Source: CAZMCH01 sp964564735
GTDB taxonomy: Bacteria > Poribacteria > DTPJ01
Length of the DNA: 5,553 nt
Direction: 5' to 3'
NCBI GenBank assembly: GCA_964564735.1
Contig: CAZMCH010000158.1
Location: 1-5,553 of the forward strand
Part shown: piece after piece, positions 1-5,553 of the stretch
Layout of the letters: each line of letters begins with the position of its first letter
Position numbering within the stretch: the stretch's first letter is position 1
The notes under the pieces: model-generated
The model's input: only the letters and a program-made list of their open reading frames with translations
The model's database searches: none
Told to the model about the DNA's origin: nothing
Made by a program: the position numbers and the translations under genes

Positions 1-454
1 CGGCAAAAATATCGCCGAAGTTGATATTATTTGGGATGATTTCTGGTTCTGGAGCAAGTCCAAATAAAATAGGTATTTTCTTGGTGAAATCAGGTCTGCC
101 CGTAATGGAAATAGTTAGCTCACCGAGAGGACGCAAACCGGGTTTGAGTTGAGCTACAATTAGGCTAATAATAAATTTACCGCTTTTACCCGTATCTAAT
201 TCCATTTTATTAGGCTCAATGATAAGTTGATTAGTGGGAAGGTTTGATTTTGCCTCCAATTGTATTTCAACTCCACCATCATTTTTTATTGATATTTCGT
301 TGCGTATTGTTTGTTTGCCTTTTTCAAAAGTAAAAAATAATTCCTCACTCTCCAAGATTAAGTCAATAAACTTAAATTTACAATTCTGGCAAAACATTGC
401 ATCGAGAGCGTTTTCAGTATTACAATTTGGGCACTCCAATACACTTCGTCCCAT
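1..454 (-). CDS. Zinc-ribbon and Ig-like (ASH-type) domain protein, C-terminus outside window
   Basis: The reading frame opens at the ATG ending at 454 and stays open to the left edge, giving 151 residues with the C-terminus missing. Residues 8-25 form a short zinc ribbon: C8-P-N-C11, then ten residues, then C22-Q-N-C25, the double-CxxC pattern of the zinc-ribbon/DZR families often found at the N-terminus of bacterial adaptor or membrane-associated proteins. Residues about 35-132 alternate hydrophobic and polar residues with N58-D-G-G and a Pro-Asn turn at 81-82, as expected for a beta-sandwich. From about 137 a second repeat starts with EIIPNNINFGDI, which resembles the first strands of ASH/Hydin-type Ig-like domains (P-x-x-I-x-F-G-x-I). 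No signal peptide or membrane segment is visible, so the visible part is probably cytoplasmic. It lies 27 bases after the protease gene and is probably co-transcribed. The zinc ribbon is seen directly; the Ig-like assignment is inferred from pattern; function is unknown, most likely a protein-protein adaptor. Confidence 0.88.
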   Translation of the reverse strand, partial: MGRSVLECPNCNTENALDAMFCQNCKFKFIDLILESEELFFTFEKGKQTIRNEISIKNDGGVEIQLEAKSNLPTNQLIIEPNKMELDTGKSGKFIISLIVAQLKPGLRPLGELTISITGRPDFTKKIPILFGLAPEPEIIPNNINFGDIFA

Positions 455-466
455 ATCTATCTATTG

Positions 467-472
467 CCTCCC
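467..472 (-). promoter_or_regulatory. Shine-Dalgarno site of the zinc-ribbon gene
   Basis: On the minus strand the gap before the zinc-ribbon gene reads GGGAGG followed by 12 bases and then ATG at 454. The spacing is a little long, but no other in-frame start lies nearer: the ATG overlapping the GGGAGG runs into TAG after five codons. This supports 454 as the start. Confidence 0.65.
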
Positions 473-481
473 ATATTAGAC

Positions 482-1414
482 TTAATAACCAATTATATTA
501 TTAAGATTATAACCGCTTTTTTCATTTAGGGTATGCTTTAGATCATCAGTTATTTTGATCGCAAAACCTATCCCTTCTGCTTCTTTTATTTTTGCGTTTA
601 CAACACCAATGGCTTTTCCTGTTTCAAAGGAAATCAAAGCTCCGCCACTGCTACCAGAATTAACTGGTGCGTCAATCTGAAACAACGATCTTGTATCAAG
701 CGATCTTAATGAGCTAACAATACCTTTTGTAGCTGTTGGTTCTATACCAAGTGACGAGCCTAGTGGAAAACCTATAACGATAATTTGATGCCCTTGCATG
801 ACGCTTTCAGCATCGCCCATTTCTATGCTTTTGATATTAACGCTTTGTTGTAAACTTATTAATGCTACGTCAATGTCTTTTTGTCCCCATACAAGCCTCG
901 CCGGTGCCATTTCATAATTATCATCAGAATTTAAATATCTAACCAATATTTTTATGGCGCTATCAATGACATGATAACAGGTGAGTATGTATCCATCATC
1001 GCTAATGATAAATCCGCTTCCTTCTCCGTTTTTATCTAACTTTTGTGATTTTATCAACACTATTGATGGTTTTACTCGCTCAATAAGCTCTTCCAAATTT
1101 CCTGCATTGCGGTTTTGATTATTATTAGAGTTGTTTGATTTTTCTTTAGGTTTTACTCTATCCTTATCTTGCTCTTCTGATTTGTGTTTATTGGTATTTA
1201 TGACTAGGGGTTCGATATTTTTGACCCTTTGCTGTTTATCATATCGCACTATCAGTATAACAATGACAATGAAGGCAAGGCACGCCAGCACGATTATACT
1301 AATAGCAAAAGTTAATCTGCTATTGCGCCCCGGATCATTGTTCTGATTACTTTCTTGATGCCTTGGATTAAGGCTTTGATTGGATTCTTTACGACTAAAA
1401 GATTGATCACTCAT
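482..1414 (-). CDS. Membrane-anchored trypsin-like (S1C/HtrA-like) serine protease lacking a PDZ domain
   Basis: This 310-residue protein has a polar N-terminus (1-33), one hydrophobic segment (about 34-56), a charged Lys/Asn/Gln-rich linker (about 57-106) and a trypsin-like domain (about 109-297). The triad reads as H148 in LTCYHVID, D182 in DIDVALI and S256 in VNSGSSGGAL, matching the HtrA/DegP-type patterns TNxHVV, DxAVL/I and NPGNSGGPL. The G-F-P-L-G motif at 215-219 and G-I-G-F-A-I at 281-286 are also typical of this fold. The chain ends 13 residues after the protease domain, so the PDZ domains usual in DegP/DegS are absent. The odd point is C146, two residues before the catalytic His. 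By analogy with single-pass HtrA proteins the protease would be outside the cytoplasm, but positive charges sit on both sides of the membrane segment, so topology is not settled. The start is the only ATG before residue 169, and an in-frame TAA lies just upstream. It overlaps the tubulin-like gene by 8 bases. Fold and triad are confident; substrate is unknown. Confidence 0.93.
   Translation of the reverse strand: MSDQSFSRKESNQSLNPRHQESNQNNDPGRNSRLTFAISIIVLACLAFIVIVILIVRYDKQQRVKNIEPLVINTNKHKSEEQDKDRVKPKEKSNNSNNNQNRNAGNLEELIERVKPSIVLIKSQKLDKNGEGSGFIISDDGYILTCYHVIDSAIKILVRYLNSDDNYEMAPARLVWGQKDIDVALISLQQSVNIKSIEMGDAESVMQGHQIIVIGFPLGSSLGIEPTATKGIVSSLRSLDTRSLFQIDAPVNSGSSGGALISFETGKAIGVVNAKIKEAEGIGFAIKITDDLKHTLNEKSGYNLNNIIGY
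1407..1414 (-). other. 8-base stop/start overlap between tubulin-like and protease genes
   Basis: The minus strand reads ATGAGTGA: the protease ATG comes first and the TGA stop of the tubulin-like gene is inside its first codons. No purine-rich Shine-Dalgarno site sits at normal distance upstream; there is only AGG directly touching the ATG and a GTGG about a dozen bases away. Protease synthesis therefore probably depends on ribosomes that finish the tubulin-like gene (translational coupling, inferred). Confidence 0.7.
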
Positions 1415-4400
1415 CCTGCATTTTTACCACTCGGAAATTGGTTGTTCCAATTGGATCAGAGAAAACATTAGGTTCATTTAAAAGAACCTTAGCCTCTTTT
1501 GCAAATATACGCCATTCGGATTCTGCTTCATTAGGATCAAAACTTTCTTTATATAGTTCCTGTAATTCCTGTATTTTTCTCTCGAGTATAAGATTTTCAA
1601 GGCTTCTTTTTGGCATAATTTGCCCCGATCCCATATCAACATTTTGCTCTGGATAGATATTTTTCCAATACCAGAATAGAGTCATAAAATATTTTCTGAA
1701 ATTATCTATGTTAAATTTACCACCTTTTTGTCGCAGAAGCATTCCTTCTTTTTTTGCTATTTCTGTTTTTATTTCTCTTAACATAGTATCATTCTTTTCA
1801 AGAGCCACTTTTGCCTTGCTTTCTATTCCCAGTGTTCTGGTAACTGTATCCATAACAGCAGTGCGACTGAAGTCAAATACAATCGTCTTAGTATCACCCA
1901 CATTGGCAATTTTAGGAACAATAACGCCCAGTATTACACCCAATACAAAGCATGATCTAATGTCATTATGTTTTTCAATGTCTTCAACATTTAGCATAGG
2001 GGAAATATCACGATACCTAGAATCATCTTTATGGATATGCAGAGTGCTTCCTGGTTCCATATATATAGTGTCATATTTCTCTTTCAGGGCATTTATCCCA
2101 CTAAACGCCGCTAATGGAAAACCAGCAAGCTCGGTGCTAATCAATATTTTAGATGGATCAGTAGTTTGAAATATTTGGATAGTTGGATCAATAGTATTAT
2201 CTCTCATGCTCTGAATCTCTCTATCAAACAACATTCTTGCCTGCTGTTTGGCAGGATCAACAACTCGTCCCACAATATAACTTCTATTGTCGCTTGGATT
2301 CAAACGTAAGTTTGGCAATCTATCATTAAGCACCATCCAACATTTACCATATTTTAGGGTGTTGCTAAGGAATAACCTACGCTTTTCTGTCAATGCTTCG
2401 GGATATTTCCTTACATAAACTCCATCTATAATGCTAAGTTGCTTAATGATTGGCTCATAAATTGAGCGAGTATATGATATTATCTCACCCATGATTCTCT
2501 CTTGTGAATGGCTTTCAACCAAATCTGGGATGTCAGCAATAGTTACCTGACGACCATCACCAAATACACGTGTTAATCTATCAAGTATCATACGGCTATG
2601 ATAATCAATATTATCATAACCTTCCGCCATAGGATAATATATATTCTCTATATCATCAGGATCATATATATTCTGGAGCAAGTTAACAGGGATTTTTCCT
2701 CTAAAATCTTCTGAAATAGTCAGAGCTTGGGAATGTAACTTGCTAATTGTAATATTTAGGCTGTCAAGTTCCTTTATTAGTGAATTTGCATAATCCATGA
2801 GTTGGTCACAAACTTTTATCAATTTACGCCTAGCCAGAATTCGTGTTCTAATCTGCAAATATTGAATCAGTGATTCTATATAATTGCGCAACACACCAAA
2901 TATACGAGTATCATCATATCGTAAGGCATCTATTTTTCGTATTTTGCTCCAGGGCATTCTATCTGGCCATGAGTTATGGTCATCTCTTTCTCTAAGATAT
3001 GAATCTATACCGTTTTTGTATTGACTCATTTGTTCTCGATATTGATCAAGTTCCTTATACATCCCTGTTTTTGATTGTTCATCTCCTGTCTGATCCATAA
3101 AGGCGGCTTTATACGAAGCATTGCCTATGCCAAGTCTTTTTACCACCTCACCCAAAACTTGTCTTATTTGCACAGAACTCAAAATTTTATCATTTATCAT
3201 TTTTGCCACATGCTTATAGATTTTCCCACGAATAACGCTTCCATCTTTGGCAACATGGTCGCACAAACCATCAATTGACTCATTTGTTCCAGCCAATAAT
3301 CCACCATAAAGTAAGACATTGATATTATTATTCATCACCTGAACATACTCACCATGTTTGGTAGGATCCGGCTCAACTGTTTCGTCGATAAATTTAGCCT
3401 CAAATAGCTTTACATTTTGATCAAGAAATTGAACTACGGTCATGTTATCTCTCAGATGGCTGTCATCTTTGACTTGCTTCTCCAAATTATTAGCCCAGTT
3501 GCTAATATCACTAAATAGGGTATTTCCAGTTCCCTTTCGAGTTATCGAGCCTAGTAGATCATGTCTTCCTGCTATTCCTAAACTTTCATATATTCCAAGA
3601 TCGGAAAAAAATCCCATATTACTGGATTCAGCATTGTAAACAAAATCTGCCAAAGCTCCGCCAACCATTTGTCCTTGTGAATCTGCAAGTTTGCCCCAAT
3701 CATTAAACACTTCGGAGGCAAGTTTATATGCACAACAGCTTGTAATTCTGTCTGCTGGATACGAAATTGATGTATAACCAAAACTCATATACCTTTTACT
3801 CCAGCCTTCTTCTTCCATACCAGAACCGATGTTAACATTACCTATTGTATATACATCTTTAGCCAATTGGTCGGTAAAGTTTATCCTAATTCTACGCTTA
3901 TGAGCCGCAAAATCATCATTGGAAAAGTCGAGGAAAATATTTTCAGAAATTAATTCAAACATATCTTCCCTAGTGTTAAAATCAACGGGAACACCGCCTT
4001 CGTTTTCACTGTGAATGATATAGCAGTAATCAAATGGTGGAGCTGATATTGATTTTCGGCTAGCTTGGGCTTCATATTGGACATCGAAATTATTTATCCT
4101 ACTATGATGCTCTAATTCCTTTAATGCCGCATATCCATTGGCAGCATGAACATCTTTTCCGTATAATCCGGGCATTACAAGGAATCCTATTATTTCAATA
4201 GGCATTCCTTCTGTTGTTGCTATATCTTTGAGTGTAAAAGCCATATCAAGAAACATACTACTACCCGTTCCACCAGCAATTGAAAAAACAATATAAACAG
4301 ATATGCTATTACCACAGCCAATGTTGTATTTATCTGCCATCGTGGATATATTTTCCGGGCTTCTTATGGATTTAAGTATATTGGTTATATTTGACCTTAT

Positions 4401-4808
4401 ATTATGTTGGTGAACAAAGAAAGCCAGTCTTCCATACGGTCTGATCGCGCCAGCTCCCTCCTTGAGGTCGCCTATATCCGATAAATTTGGATATAGCCAT
4501 TCAGCTATGTGAGGAAAAAGATTGAGTCTTTGTGTAAATTGTGATACATTAGGTATCGTTGCTTTATAGAATTCATCTTGACCAAAAGTTATTTGCTGCT
4601 CAAGAATGCTTTTGAGCCCTGGTGTATAATGCTGTTGTGTTTCATCGGTGTCAACAAGGAAATATCCCACTATAGGATAATTTTTTATACTATCATATTT
4701 TTGAACAAAATTTCTCCTGACTCTTGTGAGAACCTCACGTCCTGTGCCACCCAATCCTATTAAAAGTGTTGGATTTATATTGCGCACTTCCTCTCTTGAA
4801 TTCTGCAT
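1407..4808 (-). CDS. Large bacterial tubulin-like (Tubulin_2-type) protein, 1133 residues
   Basis: The N-terminal third looks like a divergent tubulin/FtsZ GTPase domain. A first strand and glycine loop, LLIGLGGTG (15-23), corresponds to T1. FLVDTDE (50-56) fits the strand and loop that contact nucleotide. The tubulin signature appears as AGGTGSS (178-184), close to GGGTGSG/T. These features match the Pfam 'Tubulin like' family, whose members, as I recall, are often around 1000 residues, rather than FtsZ (about 350-400) or tubulin (about 450). The remaining ~800 residues are largely helical, with likely coiled-coil stretches at about 580-610, 640-700, 1000-1025 and 1068-1090. I recognise no second enzyme motif. 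A short hydrophobic stretch at 953-964 ends in Pro-Lys and looks buried rather than membrane-spanning. No signal peptide is present, so the protein is probably cytoplasmic. A clear NxDxxD/E T7 loop, needed for GTP hydrolysis in FtsZ, is not evident; the acidic cluster at 294-299 is only a candidate. The start is fixed by a strong GAGGAG site 8 bases upstream. Nucleotide binding is likely; polymerisation is untested inference. Confidence 0.92.
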   Translation of the reverse strand: MQNSREEVRNINPTLLIGLGGTGREVLTRVRRNFVQKYDSIKNYPIVGYFLVDTDETQQHYTPGLKSILEQQITFGQDEFYKATIPNVSQFTQRLNLFPHIAEWLYPNLSDIGDLKEGAGAIRPYGRLAFFVHQHNIRSNITNILKSIRSPENISTMADKYNIGCGNSISVYIVFSIAGGTGSSMFLDMAFTLKDIATTEGMPIEIIGFLVMPGLYGKDVHAANGYAALKELEHHSRINNFDVQYEAQASRKSISAPPFDYCYIIHSENEGGVPVDFNTREDMFELISENIFLDFSNDDFAAHKRRIRINFTDQLAKDVYTIGNVNIGSGMEEEGWSKRYMSFGYTSISYPADRITSCCAYKLASEVFNDWGKLADSQGQMVGGALADFVYNAESSNMGFFSDLGIYESLGIAGRHDLLGSITRKGTGNTLFSDISNWANNLEKQVKDDSHLRDNMTVVQFLDQNVKLFEAKFIDETVEPDPTKHGEYVQVMNNNINVLLYGGLLAGTNESIDGLCDHVAKDGSVIRGKIYKHVAKMINDKILSSVQIRQVLGEVVKRLGIGNASYKAAFMDQTGDEQSKTGMYKELDQYREQMSQYKNGIDSYLRERDDHNSWPDRMPWSKIRKIDALRYDDTRIFGVLRNYIESLIQYLQIRTRILARRKLIKVCDQLMDYANSLIKELDSLNITISKLHSQALTISEDFRGKIPVNLLQNIYDPDDIENIYYPMAEGYDNIDYHSRMILDRLTRVFGDGRQVTIADIPDLVESHSQERIMGEIISYTRSIYEPIIKQLSIIDGVYVRKYPEALTEKRRLFLSNTLKYGKCWMVLNDRLPNLRLNPSDNRSYIVGRVVDPAKQQARMLFDREIQSMRDNTIDPTIQIFQTTDPSKILISTELAGFPLAAFSGINALKEKYDTIYMEPGSTLHIHKDDSRYRDISPMLNVEDIEKHNDIRSCFVLGVILGVIVPKIANVGDTKTIVFDFSRTAVMDTVTRTLGIESKAKVALEKNDTMLREIKTEIAKKEGMLLRQKGGKFNIDNFRKYFMTLFWYWKNIYPEQNVDMGSGQIMPKRSLENLILERKIQELQELYKESFDPNEAESEWRIFAKEAKVLLNEPNVFSDPIGTTNFRVVKMQDE
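2631..2674 (-). repeat. Imperfect 27-base-period direct repeat inside the tubulin-like gene
   Basis: Two 17-base copies, AGAATATATATGATCCT and AGAATATATATTATCCT, differ at one base and start 27 bases apart (nine codons, so in frame). They encode NIYDP (713-717) and NIYYP (722-726). This may be a small in-frame duplication in the helical region or coincidence in AT-rich DNA. Confidence 0.5.
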
Positions 4809-4816
4809 ATAACTCT

Positions 4817-4822
4817 CTCCTC
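4817..4822 (-). promoter_or_regulatory. Shine-Dalgarno site of the tubulin-like gene
   Basis: GAGGAG lies 8 bases before the ATG at 4808, inside the 20-base gap after the membrane protein gene. It is a strong site at good spacing and decides the start of the 1133-residue protein. The gap is too short for an independent terminator and promoter, which supports one transcript. Confidence 0.8.
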
Positions 4823-4828
4823 TTTTAT

Positions 4829-5500
4829 TTACCTACTCGGTTTTGCATAATAAACTATAAGTATAATGAAGGCAACAAGGAAATAGAGACCATACAAAGC
4901 AAAAGGAATATATGAATATCCTCTATATAAAACTATTGGAATCATAACAATAAGAGCAAATAAAGCCAAAGCGCTGGCTGTATTGGATATGGTGCGCGCC
5001 CCATCTGGTCCTTTGCTGTATAAATTCATTTGGTATAGAGCTATAGCATAAACATATATTACAACTAGAATTCCTGCAATAAGGACGATGGCGGCAATTA
5101 TCCAATCCAATGTATTGCCAAATGTACCAACGGTATTCTTTATTTCGAGTTTTTGTATTGCTTTATCCTCAACACCATTTATAGTTACCTTTTTGACTAT
5201 CCCTCTTACTGCTTCTGTTGTCATCTTTATCGGTGGCATACCCTTAGCCAAAATGATTATGCTTCCACTTCCATCATCAATGCGATAGGACCCATCATAA
5301 TCTGCAATGTCCGATATCTCTGTTATATGTTCACTGACTAAGCCCTGAACAATAACTTCTTGCTCATTGTAACGCGAGCCACTACTTTTTATCTTTGCGA
5401 TGGAGATTGGACGAATCCAGACTACTCCGCATGATGAAAGCATCATAACCACAAAACATATCAGTATAGCCATTACCAAATACTTGCTTACTTTTAGCAT
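4829..5500 (-). CDS. OB-fold-like domain membrane protein with possible lipoprotein signal
   Basis: This 223-residue protein starts with a basic N-terminus and hydrophobic segment (7-23) ending in L21-S-S-C24-G, which fits a lipobox, so C24 may be lipidated; it could equally be an uncleaved anchor. Residues about 36-122 look like an OB-fold: EVIVQGLVSE, then YRIDDGSGSIIILAK, then the strand pattern EAVRGIVKKVTINGV. The central Y-x-I-D-D-G-S-G-x-I motif is typical of OB-fold domains of the tRNA_anti-like type. Three hydrophobic segments follow (about 132-155, 172-192 and 196-217), with basic residues in the 156-171 loop and the C-terminal AKPSR. By the positive-inside rule the OB domain would be outside the cytoplasm and the C-terminus inside. 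It is the first gene of the visible set, 20 bases before the tubulin-like gene, so it may tether or signal to that protein at the membrane (inference). I do not recognise a named family, and an outer OB-fold need not bind nucleic acid. Confidence 0.88.
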   Translation of the reverse strand: MLKVSKYLVMAILICFVVMMLSSCGVVWIRPISIAKIKSSGSRYNEQEVIVQGLVSEHITEISDIADYDGSYRIDDGSGSIIILAKGMPPIKMTTEAVRGIVKKVTINGVEDKAIQKLEIKNTVGTFGNTLDWIIAAIVLIAGILVVIYVYAIALYQMNLYSKGPDGARTISNTASALALFALIVMIPIVLYRGYSYIPFALYGLYFLVAFIILIVYYAKPSR

Positions 5501-5504
5501 GTTT

Positions 5505-5511
5505 ACCTCCT
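5505..5511 (-). promoter_or_regulatory. Strong Shine-Dalgarno site of the OB-fold membrane protein
   Basis: AGGAGGT ends 4 bases before the ATG at 5500 and is a near-perfect complement of the 16S rRNA 3' end. It fixes the start of the 223-residue protein, placing the hydrophobic signal segment at its N-terminus. No convincing -35/-10 promoter pair can be called in the remaining 42 bases to the right edge, so the transcript may begin outside the window. Confidence 0.85.
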
Positions 5512-5553
5512 ATGCAGATAAATAGTTTTAGAACTTAATACACGAATATCGAG

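Noticed and set aside
234..479. Plus-strand open frame of 81 codons
   Set aside because: It is antisense to the zinc-ribbon gene, whose minus-strand frame has paired CxxC motifs, a ribosome site and the same strand as its neighbours.
455..481. Possible terminator after the protease gene
   Set aside because: The 27-base gap holds a ribosome site and no inverted repeat followed by a T-run on the minus strand.
1708..2169. Plus-strand open frame of 153 codons
   Set aside because: It lies wholly antisense to the tubulin-like gene and its Ser/Ile/Phe/Leu-rich product shows no recognisable motif; a shadow of the coding strand.
3578..3781. Second minus-strand open frame of 67 codons
   Set aside because: It is a shifted frame inside the tubulin-like gene, which is intact through this stretch, so it is not a sign of a frameshift or nested gene.
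1407..4808. Assignment of the large protein as FtsZ, TubZ or a chromosome/plasmid partition protein
   Set aside because: Its length is about three times that of FtsZ or TubZ, the signature loop is altered (AGGTGSS), the T7 loop is not evident, and no centromere-like repeats or partition adaptor gene lie nearby.
5512..5553. Possible promoter before the OB-fold membrane protein
   Set aside because: AT-rich hexamers such as TATTTA are present, but no paired -35 box with a good match at 16-18 bases could be found; the AT-rich background makes such calls unreliable.

Overview
The window holds one tightly packed set of four genes, all read on the minus strand (right to left), with no plus-strand gene and no RNA gene, CRISPR array or mobile element that I can see. 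In transcription order they are: a small lipobox-bearing membrane protein with an OB-fold-like outer domain (5500 to 4829); a 1133-residue bacterial tubulin-like protein (4808 to 1407); a membrane-anchored trypsin-like serine protease without a PDZ domain (1414 to 482); and the N-terminal 151 residues of a zinc-ribbon plus Ig-like-domain protein (454 to 1) that runs off the left edge. The junctions are a 20-base gap, an 8-base overlap and a 27-base gap, with no terminator-like hairpin between them, so the four are very probably one transcript.

The organism is a bacterium with AT-rich DNA (clearly below 45% GC by eye), strong purine-rich Shine-Dalgarno sites and the standard code (TGA and TAA used as stops, Trp encoded by TGG). 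The sequence does not fix the phylum. From recollection, large tubulin-like proteins of this kind occur in scattered bacterial lineages, including Cyanobacteria, Chloroflexi, Planctomycetes and some Firmicutes, so the gene set alone is not diagnostic.

How the genes might work together is inference. The tubulin-like protein is soluble and presumably cytoplasmic. It has two recognisable nucleotide-binding glycine loops, followed by about 800 residues of mostly helical sequence unrelated to canonical FtsZ or tubulin. Two partners are membrane-bound (OB-fold protein and protease). The fourth carries a zinc ribbon and beta-sandwich domains typical of adaptor or docking proteins. This suggests a membrane-linked assembly in which a nucleotide-responsive filament or switch is paired with a protease and adaptor proteins. 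No experimentally described system with exactly this composition comes to mind, and the window is the most interesting as that module.
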